Of a stretch of 20,394 nt of DNA, positions 12,823-20,394 are shown piece after piece. The stretch is from a virus. How positions within the stretch are numbered: the first letter of the stretch is position 1; every line of letters starts with the position of its first letter. A program made the position numbers and the translations under genes. Where the stretch lies: positions 1 through 20,394 of IMG/VR virus record IMGVR_UViG_3300012000_000154, one strand, 5' to 3'. The notes below the pieces were generated by a model, which ran no database searches, was not told the origin of the DNA, and saw only the letters and a program-made list of their open reading frames with translations.

Positions 12823-15437
12823 TAATCCTTTACACAACAAAGGACGGATTCAATACCCTAGTTCAACAGTCATACCAGGCAGCGGGAGGCGGGGAGGGAG
12901 TCACAACTAATGGCGGAATATGGCACGGATGCCCGGGCAACGAGTGCCAGTGGCACCCAGTGAACGACGTTACTCCAATTCCGAAGCCGGATTCGTATGG
13001 GGAAAACAAGACATTCGCGCACTGCGAAACAACACTAAACAACAGATGCCAAATAGTAACCATCTCATGGTCCGGTGAGAAAAAATATATGTTCCCGCTT
13101 CCAGATTCAATATCGGCAAAAACCAAAGTATCTTGTGTTGGTGGGCTTGAAACGACGCAAGTGGATACTTTTTCCATGTATAGCCCAGCCACAGCAGAAG
13201 CTGTCTGTGCTAAAAGCGAAAATACGAAACAACTAGAACTGGTTTTTGCCGGAACGAAAGACAAGATATTTTTCTCATGCGGCATACCACATGAAGTTGC
13301 CTCATTTATGCCAGGGAATGGAGTTCCATTAACCATAAAATCAGCCTCCTACAAGCCATTTGATCCATGCACAACGCAAGATTCACAAGCTTATTATTTT
13401 GCGGAAACAACAAGTGATTTTTGTGCATATAACAGCCTTGCAGCAGCTCCAGCCAAATGCGAAGAAATATTTATTTTTTCCACGACTGGCAAATTTGTAT
13501 TTGGATCAAACCCGCCAAAAGAATTTCAGAAGGCAGAATTTACAAATCTCTCAACAACAATGTCTGTTTCATGCAAAACACGCCAAACCAATTTTGGCAT
13601 TAAAGATACTGACATAACCTTCATGAACGGTGCAATTACGCTAAACAAATTTTCGAAACAACAAAACAAATATACATCTTATTATTATTATAATATTAAC
13701 GACAAAATTTCAAGCGTTTCTTTTTCTTTTCTTAATGGGCCGAGAACTTCACTTGGAGAAACACAGGAGGTTTTGCCTTCAGATGGTATTACCGGTGAAA
13801 TCACAAAAACTCAAAAATTTGAATACCAGATATGCAATAGCTCGGTAACAGACATCAATACAATTACACTTCTTGCCGGGACAACACTTACAAAAGAGAA
13901 TCCTTTTTTGACAACTGTGCAGTTAGGTGATTTTATAGCCCTTGAAGTCACAAAAACAGAAAGGACGTATGCGTTGGCTTTTGATCAATTTGATTTTAGC
14001 ACATCCCTTTACTCGTCTGGATCTTCCAAAACCACGAAGACTGTTGAATATGCTTGCAACAAACCTGTTCCAGACAAGACAAAAATATGCCAAGGCGAGC
14101 CGTACACACTACAGACCTTTGCGTATAAATTCGAGCCCGGACCCGCGACTGGGATTACTTGCTATGAAGTACCTGGGCCAACCTATGTTGGGTACACGCT
14201 GCCTGTGCCGTTTGCCGGAATCGATGTAATTGATATCAAATGCGCTGCCAGCTGCTCGTCAACAGTTGAAATTTCAAACCTAACTAAAGCCTCTAACAAT
14301 GAAAGCAAAGTGACTTGCCAGGGCCCACCAATCCTTACCTGCGAAACCTTTGCTTCAATAATGCAGTACCCGAGCCAAGTAATCGGCACAGGAACCGAGA
14401 TGAGAATGGACACGTATCGCTGTGATGAGCCGCAACCGGATGAGACGATAACCCAAGTTGGGAATGGGACGACCCAATGCTCGCAACAGTTATACTTTTC
14501 ATACAGACAGCAAATAACAAGGCCTGTCGTAGAGAAAACAATCACGCATGCGTTCCAGAATTCAATATTTAAAAGCTATGAGCATGAAACCGGCATTCTT
14601 TATGAAGGAACTGACGGCAAGCTTTCATTTGGTTCAACTTTCGAGATTAAGCAAAAGGGGGCTTTTCTCGATTCATCTCAAGTTGGATTTGCATTTGATG
14701 GCGCAACCTATTCGCCATTTGGCGGAAAGACCAAACTTTTTTCATCTGGAGGAAAAACAACTTTTATTGCGCTTGCGACTGGCCCAGATACGCGAGACGG
14801 AAAAAGCCACAATGGGGAAATCCATTCTTTTCTTGTTTCTGACCAGAATGGCTATTCAAACAAATGGGAGCAAGCCTCTTGGCCTGGATATGGAGTGTTT
14901 CGCGGAAATATTTCAACTGAAACGTTTAGCATAAGCTTCAAAAGCCCAAAAAGAATGACTTTAGCTGAATGGGGAGAGTCCGCCGGCGTTATATTTCAGC
15001 CTAAACACAAGGCAGCGAAATTCACAATTTTTGCTGATGGAGGCCTAAATTTAATATCAAGCAAAAACAGCCCGTCAGAATCGTGGAAAACCTCTACCAA
15101 TTCGGCCTTTAGCACTTCTTTTGATTCGAGTTTTTCTGGGGCATACATTGTTAAAAACACTCCGTTCTATTCGGCTACCACCGTATCGGAAGCTCGGCTC
15201 TTGCAGTTGGGAGAGACGCCACCATTTCTTACGTGTGACTCCTGTGGCGGCGGTGGCAGCAACAATAATTGGAACATATTCCCAAATCAAAGAATCTTAT
15301 CTAATAGCATATCGAAGGAATACTTTATAAAAGGAGATATGAGCAAAATATACCTGCACAACAAAAACTCATACCTCTGGACTAATCCTGCATCCAAATT
15401 TGTCTGGGGCACCGGTCACGGAAGAGGCTGCGGGTAA
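12819..15437 (+). CDS. Large cysteine-rich protein, candidate tail fibre or receptor-binding protein
   Basis: This 872-residue protein has no family I can name. It is rich in Ser, Thr, Asn, Lys and aromatic residues, and predicted to be mostly beta. By hand count it has 24 cysteines. About 21 are in the first 560 residues, often as pairs (CPGNEC, KCAASC), two are in TCDSCGGGGSNNN near residue 820, and one is at the end. The C-terminal third (about 570-800) has short aromatic/Gly-rich strands. No signal or membrane helix is visible. It is much more AT-rich than the flanking head genes. ATG 12819 (ATGA overlap) was chosen over 12804. The 3' end overlaps the convergent glycosyltransferase gene by 22 bases. 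A surface or adhesin role is inferred from size, composition and mobility. Confidence 0.62.
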   Translation: MIILYTTKDGFNTLVQQSYQAAGGGEGVTTNGGIWHGCPGNECQWHPVNDVTPIPKPDSYGENKTFAHCETTLNNRCQIVTISWSGEKKYMFPLPDSISAKTKVSCVGGLETTQVDTFSMYSPATAEAVCAKSENTKQLELVFAGTKDKIFFSCGIPHEVASFMPGNGVPLTIKSASYKPFDPCTTQDSQAYYFAETTSDFCAYNSLAAAPAKCEEIFIFSTTGKFVFGSNPPKEFQKAEFTNLSTTMSVSCKTRQTNFGIKDTDITFMNGAITLNKFSKQQNKYTSYYYYNINDKISSVSFSFLNGPRTSLGETQEVLPSDGITGEITKTQKFEYQICNSSVTDINTITLLAGTTLTKENPFLTTVQLGDFIALEVTKTERTYALAFDQFDFSTSLYSSGSSKTTKTVEYACNKPVPDKTKICQGEPYTLQTFAYKFEPGPATGITCYEVPGPTYVGYTLPVPFAGIDVIDIKCAASCSSTVEISNLTKASNNESKVTCQGPPILTCETFASIMQYPSQVIGTGTEMRMDTYRCDEPQPDETITQVGNGTTQCSQQLYFSYRQQITRPVVEKTITHAFQNSIFKSYEHETGILYEGTDGKLSFGSTFEIKQKGAFLDSSQVGFAFDGATYSPFGGKTKLFSSGGKTTFIALATGPDTRDGKSHNGEIHSFLVSDQNGYSNKWEQASWPGYGVFRGNISTETFSISFKSPKRMTLAEWGESAGVIFQPKHKAAKFTIFADGGLNLISSKNSPSESWKTSTNSAFSTSFDSSFSGAYIVKNTPFYSATTVSEARLLQLGETPPFLTCDSCGGGGSNNNWNIFPNQRILSNSISKEYFIKGDMSKIYLHNKNSYLWTNPASKFVWGTGHGRGCG

Positions 15438-16411
15438 GACTCCCTGTATTCCCTTCGGGCCACGCGGAGATGCCCGCAGGTTTCCTCATCTGCGCTGAAA
15501 TAAGGGGTCCAGGCTATAATTTCAGAATCCGCCTTTTTTACATGGATTGCCGGAACGGAAACGTTAAGGCCAATTCGCATCCCGGCCGGATACCACTTGG
15601 ACCAGACCAGATGGAGATCCTGGGTCCCGTGCCCTTCGTATCCGTCAAAGTTTGAGGCTTTTAGAGCCTTTTTGGATAAAAGCGTGCAACCCATCCCGCA
15701 CCAGTCCGTTGGGAGGACCGCGCCATAAACCGAGGCGCCTGGGTAGGCATTCTCAAGCCACCCGCGCCGCCTCCATTTTTTGGCATTCATCTCGAACACG
15801 TTACCCCTCGGCGGGCACTCACGAGCCTGTTTCTCGAGAGCCTGCATTTCAGCCACCATTTCGTTGGATGGCTTTTCCTTAAACTCTGAAAACTCGCTCC
15901 TTTTTTTTGCGATTTTCTCCCTGAGCTCTTCTGGTATGTCCCTTTCCTCGTCCGCAAAGTCTTCGCAGATCTGCCTGTATGGAGTTCCCCTCCCACAGAG
16001 AAAGCTTCCATTAAAATATGTGCTCACGGCGATGTCGTACCGAGGCTCTGGGCAATTCAAGACCCAGCGCAAGGATGGAAATGAGTTTTGATGCACAATG
16101 ACATCTGCCTCGACAGACCAGCACAGGTCGGCGTCCATTTGCAGGGCGGCGTCAAGGCAGGCCTGTTGCAGGGTTGAAATCAGCATTTGGCTTTCCTGCT
16201 TATACTTCACCTTTGAGTCATCCACCGGAACCTCGATAATCTGCACGGGCGCATCCGTGGTCTCGGCAATCGCTTTTGCAACTCCCGATTTGTCTGTTGC
16301 GAGAAAATGGGTGTACTCATGGCCAGCCAAGGCGCGCTTGACCGCCATGATTGAGCCCCTCAACGCATACGAGTAGCTCCTTGTCGCCGCCGTGATGACA
16401 GCAATCTTCAT
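15416..16411 (-). CDS. Glycosyltransferase-like protein (GT-A fold)
   Basis: The 331-residue product looks like a family 2-type glycosyltransferase, which moves a sugar from a nucleotide-sugar to an acceptor. It begins with a strand and helix (MKIAVITAATRSYSYALRGSI). ADLCWSVEADVIV (94-106) follows, with E101-A102-D103 in the place of the DxD metal motif. Next are TDWCGMGCTLLSKKAL (235-250), an acceptor-site G-T-Q-D (262-265) and H290 near VPAIHVKK. A charged helical insert lies at about 155-200. There is no signal peptide or membrane segment. ATG 16411 overlaps the portal stop by ATGA. Placed between portal and the plus-strand island, it could glycosylate virion proteins or make a sugar for them. 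Donor and acceptor are unknown, and DxD is altered. Confidence 0.72.
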   Translation of the reverse strand: MKIAVITAATRSYSYALRGSIMAVKRALAGHEYTHFLATDKSGVAKAIAETTDAPVQIIEVPVDDSKVKYKQESQMLISTLQQACLDAALQMDADLCWSVEADVIVHQNSFPSLRWVLNCPEPRYDIAVSTYFNGSFLCGRGTPYRQICEDFADEERDIPEELREKIAKKRSEFSEFKEKPSNEMVAEMQALEKQARECPPRGNVFEMNAKKWRRRGWLENAYPGASVYGAVLPTDWCGMGCTLLSKKALKASNFDGYEGHGTQDLHLVWSKWYPAGMRIGLNVSVPAIHVKKADSEIIAWTPYFSADEETCGHLRVARREYRESYPQPLP

Positions 16412-18597
16412 CCGCCAGCTGCGCCAGGATCGAGCGGAACCTGTCTTGGATTGCCCATGGCTGGGGCCGGAGCCCCGGGCGAGCCTGCCTGACCAAACAT
16501 CCTTCCATCCTGCGTTACAGCTCCCGTCACAGGGAACGGCTGGATAATCTGCTCGGCCTCAATAACCCCGAGAGCCTTAAGGGATTGCGTGTAAAACAGG
16601 GATACCTTTTGCTGGATTTCTGGCGGCAACCCGTAGAACTGGGTGACAAGGTTTGCGGCCTGCGCGTTGCTCTGAAGCTGTTGCTCGCCATAGAAGCGGG
16701 TCAGCAAGAGTTTGATGTTCAGATCCATCCCCTTCACGTCCTCCGGCCCGATGGTAATAAGGCTCATGGCATCACCTTCGAGATAGTTAAAGGCCTCCTT
16801 TTTATCCAAGTTCTTAAGCAATAAAAGAGTCAGCCTCTGCATAATTTGCATTACCGGAGCAAGCATGTCTTGGATGTATTGGCTGAACATCTCGTGTCCG
16901 GATGCGTCGATGGAGCGAATGCCGGTAGCCAGTTTTGAGCTTGGTAATCCAGAAAAGTCTTGGTCGCCGGCATGGACAATGCCCGACTCAAGCTGAACGA
17001 TCTGAGTAAAGTAGTTTAACATGAAGTTCAGCTGGTCATTCTTTGTTTCTGGGAGTGCCACATATTCAACGGCGTCCTTGGCTGCGAATCCCGGCCGGAG
17101 CGTGTAAGTACCGCCATTATTCAGCACTAAATTGGGGTTTGATGACCCCTCGTAAGTTGCGTCCGGCCTCCAAAACGTAATCCTCCCGCTGGCCCCTTGA
17201 GCAAAATTTAGCCTATTCACCGTCAGGTCGATAAAGTCCTGACTGGACTTAAACTGCTCCACCGCCCCGATCCCATACCAGCGCCCGTCCACGGGGTTGA
17301 CGCGCAGAACTGTGAATGGACGCTTGCCGTCAGCCGTTATGTTGGCCGTGTATTCGTAGAAAATAGCTTTTTCATTGCGTACATCCAAGAGGAGCATGAT
17401 TTCCTCTGTAATCCCGTCGCCATCGGCATCGTATCTGAGATAGCACTCGGCCACCTCCAGGCTTGGCTGGGCCGAGTTATTGACCCCGACTTGGCCTTCG
17501 CCACGCTCAGATCTGGATTGCCCAGCCCCAGCCTTGGGGTTGCCGGTTTCGCCGGACGCCAGCCGAATTTGCTCAATTACACTTCGAATTCTGGTTACCT
17601 CTTGATCCATGTCCTCTGAGGCGACCCCTCGCTTTCGGTAAAGATCGGCCAATTCCATCACCGGGGCATCGTAGATATGAGCGCAGAAATCTGCGTCATC
17701 CACCGAGGCGGCCGTCAGCGGGCAAACAAAGTCCTGAAAATAAACAGGCTCGGCAGATGGGCCGATAAAGATGTCGGATTTGCGAGTGACCAGCTTCTCC
17801 ATAAAGATGGGGAATAGGGGCTGCGCGGTTTGCATGTCCCTCTGAAGAATCATCTGGCCGTCGGGAGTCGGCATGAATTTATCGTTTTCGGTTATAAAGT
17901 CACCGTCAGCCGCAAGAATAGGCTCTCCGTTCCCATCCACCATAACCCGCATCAGCTTTTTGAAGATCTGGTCTTTCTGGGTGTATGTCGTTTTGACAAC
18001 ACATTCTCCACGCACAAATGCAATCTGAACGGCCATTTTTAGGGCATCCTTGATCTTAAGCCGGTCGAACTTAAACCTAGCGTACCTCTCAACGCGGTCT
18101 GCCACTTCCCTGTCTGCAGCTCCTTCGGGCAAAACAGAAAACCACGGATCTGTCCCGAGGAAGAATTTAACCGCCCGGGCGATCATTTGCCTGACAATCC
18201 GGCGAGTCAGAGGGACAATCAAATTGCTGTGCTCAAAAATCCCACCCATCGTAAACGGGCGCCAGCTAACGTTATTTTCGTAGATCCATTCAAAGATCTG
18301 ACGCCTACCAAGGAAAGTGTCATGAGCCGGAATCCCGCCCGACATATTGTTATGCCAAGCGGCTGATCGGGTTAGATTTCGGCCCATGTCGGCCTCGGTC
18401 TCCCGAAGTCGCTTCATGGCGTGGGCAACCAGGTTCTTTTCCTGATCTGCCGTCAGCAGATAGGCAGTTGAAAAGCTGTTGGGAGCTGGGGATCCGCCGC
18501 CTAATGCCTCCCCGCCTTCCAGCGGTTTGGCTTGGTCTATGGCCTTTTCAAGGGCGTCCGCGCTTTCCAATAGCGTATCTATCTGCGTTTCAGCCAT
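16408..18597 (-). CDS. Portal protein
   Basis: The 729-residue product has portal size for short-tailed phages. The first 170 residues hold a helical region and the clip-side strands. KDALKMAVQIAFVRGECVVKTTY (about 180-205) is the typical helix followed by a G-x-x-x-V strand. The region around QFKSSQDFIDLTVNRLNFAQG is a stem-type long helix, and the section from LPETKNDQLNFMLNYFTQIVQLESGIVHAG resembles the wing/crown of P22-like portals. The C-terminal end is Gln/Pro/Gly-rich and disordered. A dodecameric ring at one capsid vertex would pass DNA. Context fits: it lies upstream of scaffold and capsid. The start is ATG 18597, nine bases after the previous stop. The ribosome site is weak. Its stop overlaps the glycosyltransferase gene by ATGA. 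Confidence 0.85.
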   Translation of the reverse strand: MAETQIDTLLESADALEKAIDQAKPLEGGEALGGGSPAPNSFSTAYLLTADQEKNLVAHAMKRLRETEADMGRNLTRSAAWHNNMSGGIPAHDTFLGRRQIFEWIYENNVSWRPFTMGGIFEHSNLIVPLTRRIVRQMIARAVKFFLGTDPWFSVLPEGAADREVADRVERYARFKFDRLKIKDALKMAVQIAFVRGECVVKTTYTQKDQIFKKLMRVMVDGNGEPILAADGDFITENDKFMPTPDGQMILQRDMQTAQPLFPIFMEKLVTRKSDIFIGPSAEPVYFQDFVCPLTAASVDDADFCAHIYDAPVMELADLYRKRGVASEDMDQEVTRIRSVIEQIRLASGETGNPKAGAGQSRSERGEGQVGVNNSAQPSLEVAECYLRYDADGDGITEEIMLLLDVRNEKAIFYEYTANITADGKRPFTVLRVNPVDGRWYGIGAVEQFKSSQDFIDLTVNRLNFAQGASGRITFWRPDATYEGSSNPNLVLNNGGTYTLRPGFAAKDAVEYVALPETKNDQLNFMLNYFTQIVQLESGIVHAGDQDFSGLPSSKLATGIRSIDASGHEMFSQYIQDMLAPVMQIMQRLTLLLLKNLDKKEAFNYLEGDAMSLITIGPEDVKGMDLNIKLLLTRFYGEQQLQSNAQAANLVTQFYGLPPEIQQKVSLFYTQSLKALGVIEAEQIIQPFPVTGAVTQDGRMFGQAGSPGAPAPAMGNPRQVPLDPGAAGG

Positions 18598-18606
18598 ATA
18601 TGCGGA

Positions 18607-20394
18607 CTACTTAGCCGTAGTCTCCTGTAAAGTTTTGTATTCCCGTCTGTGCCGCGCATCCACGACTGCCTTTTTGGCATCCCGATAGAAGCCGGAAATC
18701 TTTGTCTGAATTGCTTCCTTGCGGTCCTCGGAAATAAATCCTGATAAGTCTTTCGGCGAAAGAACCCCAGACTCTTTCGAGTTTCCGTACAGGTAGGCCT
18801 TAATTTTGGGCGCGGCCATGCGGAGCATGAGGTCATACTCTTGGTTGGTTAGGGCGACCCGCTGGCGGGTGTATTTGTCGTCAAAGAATCTGTCCGGCCG
18901 AGAGAGGTCAGGATTCCACCTCTTGTCTGGGTGTTGCCTGTTATAATTATCAACGAACCTCTCAAAATCTGTCTTTCCGTAACCTTCGCCAGAGCGACCA
19001 AACGGAAGCATTCTTGAAACGGACCGAGCAACAGCTCCAGACCCCTCATACGGCTCTGGGTTTGGTATTTTCATGCCCTCGAACGTGCGCCTATCCGGGA
19101 TCCCCAGCTCATCTCCAAGCCCTGGCATCATGGCAAAAAGAAGGGAATCGGACGCCAATGGATCTGGGTTGTAGACGTCCTTTTCGTACTCGGGAACTCC
19201 CCCAAAAGGCTGCTTAAAAAGATTAGGGGACATAATAGCCGATAGCTTGTCCCGAATGACCCTTTGAGGACCAGACCCCTGAAGGTCTGCCAAGCTCTGC
19301 AGGTCGCGCCACTGCTTCCCGTAGGTTCTGGTCGCTGGCGACATAAAGTAGTCCTTAACAAGATTGGAGCTCATAGAGCCGTAATCTTGAGTTTTATTCC
19401 CTTCTTTCACGTTTCTCACAAGATTCACGTTTGCGGAGATCATTGTGGCGAGAGGCTCGATTCGGCTATAGTCGGCCACATACTCTCCCGTGGAGATGCC
19501 CATGCGCTTCAGCCACTCCCCTCGGAATATCATCTTAAACGGGGGATTGCCAAAGCGAGTTGTGCGCTGGCCGCCGGGCGAAAGGGGATCGGGGCTCCCC
19601 GTGATTAGCCACGGCTTCTTGTCATCATCGTCATCGCCTTCGGCTGCCCCAAGCATCAAGCTGAGAAGGAGCGCGGATCCAATCCCAAGACTTGTCGTTC
19701 TCTCAATAACGTCGTCATATTCGGCAATCGGCAAATAGCTTTTGCCATCAATCTTCCTCTTCTGTGACAACCTAAATGCAATATTTGCCACGGCTGGCGG
19801 GGTGTATGAATAGGCTTCTCGGTAGATGTTGTAAGGGGCACGAATCAGGACAAAGAACGACTGGATAAGCCTGCCCAAGCCACGAAGCGGGAGGGCGTAG
19901 GGGTTTTGATCCATGCGTGTCACCGCGTCCTCAATGTTTGCATAGAAATCGGACAACAGGCCGACCTGCTTGCCGACAAAATCACCAATGGACTTCATCT
20001 GTCCGGCTTCTGGGCGAAGCTGGAAGGTAAAGGTCTCCTTCGTGGCCCTTCTTGCGGCCAGCATCCAGCTTGTGGAGCCAACGCCTCGGACCTCTGCATC
20101 AATAAATTTGTCAAGCTCCTGGCCGGAAAGGCCGGAGGCCTTGCCAAGCCGGTACGCATGAGCCCCTACGGCAGTGTAAGCTCGGAATGTTTTGCTAAAT
20201 TCATCCATCGCAAGCAGGCCGCGCAATGGCATCCGCATAACCCGGCCAAGCCGGCCCGGGATCCTTGTCTGTCTTGTTCTGCCGTATTTCTGGAGAAATG
20301 CTCCAAACCTTGTCTGCGGGTCATCAATATCCTCAAGAACACCAGAAACCTTATAATCAAAGAATCCGGCCTCGGTTGCCCACGATAGTTTTGC
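18607..20394 (-). CDS. Large polyvalent-type protein, C-terminal part (partial, LPD38-like)
   Basis: The frame is open to the right edge, so at least 595 residues are present and the start lies outside; the first in-window ATG (20238) is internal. The segment ATKETFTFQLRPEAGQ... GLGRLIQSFFVLIRAPYNIYREA, then GIGSALLLSLMLGAAEG and DDDDDKKPW, matches the C-terminal pattern of large polyvalent protein-associated domains of the LPD38 type: a tF helix, then a P-F-x-x-x-P-x-N hydrophobic helix, then a small-residue helix before an acidic turn. Such proteins are often ejected with DNA or carried in virions. The far C-terminus is charged and helical. It ends nine bases before the portal gene. The family call is by eye and partial. 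Confidence 0.62.
   Translation of the reverse strand, partial: AKLSWATEAGFFDYKVSGVLEDIDDPQTRFGAFLQKYGRTRQTRIPGRLGRVMRMPLRGLLAMDEFSKTFRAYTAVGAHAYRLGKASGLSGQELDKFIDAEVRGVGSTSWMLAARRATKETFTFQLRPEAGQMKSIGDFVGKQVGLLSDFYANIEDAVTRMDQNPYALPLRGLGRLIQSFFVLIRAPYNIYREAYSYTPPAVANIAFRLSQKRKIDGKSYLPIAEYDDVIERTTSLGIGSALLLSLMLGAAEGDDDDDKKPWLITGSPDPLSPGGQRTTRFGNPPFKMIFRGEWLKRMGISTGEYVADYSRIEPLATMISANVNLVRNVKEGNKTQDYGSMSSNLVKDYFMSPATRTYGKQWRDLQSLADLQGSGPQRVIRDKLSAIMSPNLFKQPFGGVPEYEKDVYNPDPLASDSLLFAMMPGLGDELGIPDRRTFEGMKIPNPEPYEGSGAVARSVSRMLPFGRSGEGYGKTDFERFVDNYNRQHPDKRWNPDLSRPDRFFDDKYTRQRVALTNQEYDLMLRMAAPKIKAYLYGNSKESGVLSPKDLSGFISEDRKEAIQTKISGFYRDAKKAVVDARHRREYKTLQETTAK

Overview
The window is a stretch of a tailed double-stranded DNA phage genome (class Caudoviricetes), or of a prophage with no visible bacterial flank. 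It carries a portal, a scaffold, a major capsid protein of the N4 gp56 / DUF4043 type, two head-tail connector-like proteins and a complete lysis cassette. A large portal, paired connector proteins and no tape-measure or sheath gene in view hint at a short-tailed virion, but the window is incomplete. A predicted unimolecular spanin (lipoprotein signal plus C-terminal membrane helix) points to a Gram-negative-type host with an outer membrane. The host cannot be named from the sequence. I saw no large terminase, polymerase, integrase, tRNA, rRNA or CRISPR array. Nearly all the DNA is coding.

Layout. (1) 10-2270, plus strand: five genes joined by four 4-base stop/start overlaps. They are an unknown protein, a DnaA-domain-IV-like helix-turn-helix protein, a DUF3431 protein, a SET-domain protein and an RmlC-like cupin. 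(2) 2218-9521, minus strand, read right to left: a connector module (unknown 120 aa protein, connector, small XhlA-like membrane protein, second connector); three extreme low-complexity Ser/Thr-rich proteins; the lysis cassette (u-spanin, holin candidate, CHAP endolysin); and small genes (possible small terminase, helical protein, metallophosphoesterase, winged-helix protein, zinc-ribbon protein). (3) 9576-12114, minus: major capsid and scaffold, with a hairpin terminator candidate after the capsid gene. (4) 12217-15437, plus: a two-gene AT-rich island encoding an unknown protein and an 872-residue cysteine-rich protein, probably a virion surface or receptor-binding protein. (5) 15416-20394, minus: a glycosyltransferase-like protein, the portal, and the C-terminal part of a large polyvalent-type protein that runs off the right edge.

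How it fits together. The minus strand has the usual virion assembly order (polyvalent protein, portal, scaffold, capsid, connectors, appendage proteins, lysis), tightly overlapping and probably translationally coupled. The order is broken by two additions between portal and scaffold: a glycosyltransferase gene and the opposite-strand AT-rich pair. The most unusual content is a pair of paralogous low-complexity proteins, one basic (Ser-Arg) and one acidic (Ser-Glu), separated by a TGTN-repeat protein, and the plus-strand cassette that places a SET-domain protein beside two sugar-enzyme-like proteins. Together with the second glycosyltransferase this suggests, as inference only, that the phage modifies virion or host-surface molecules.
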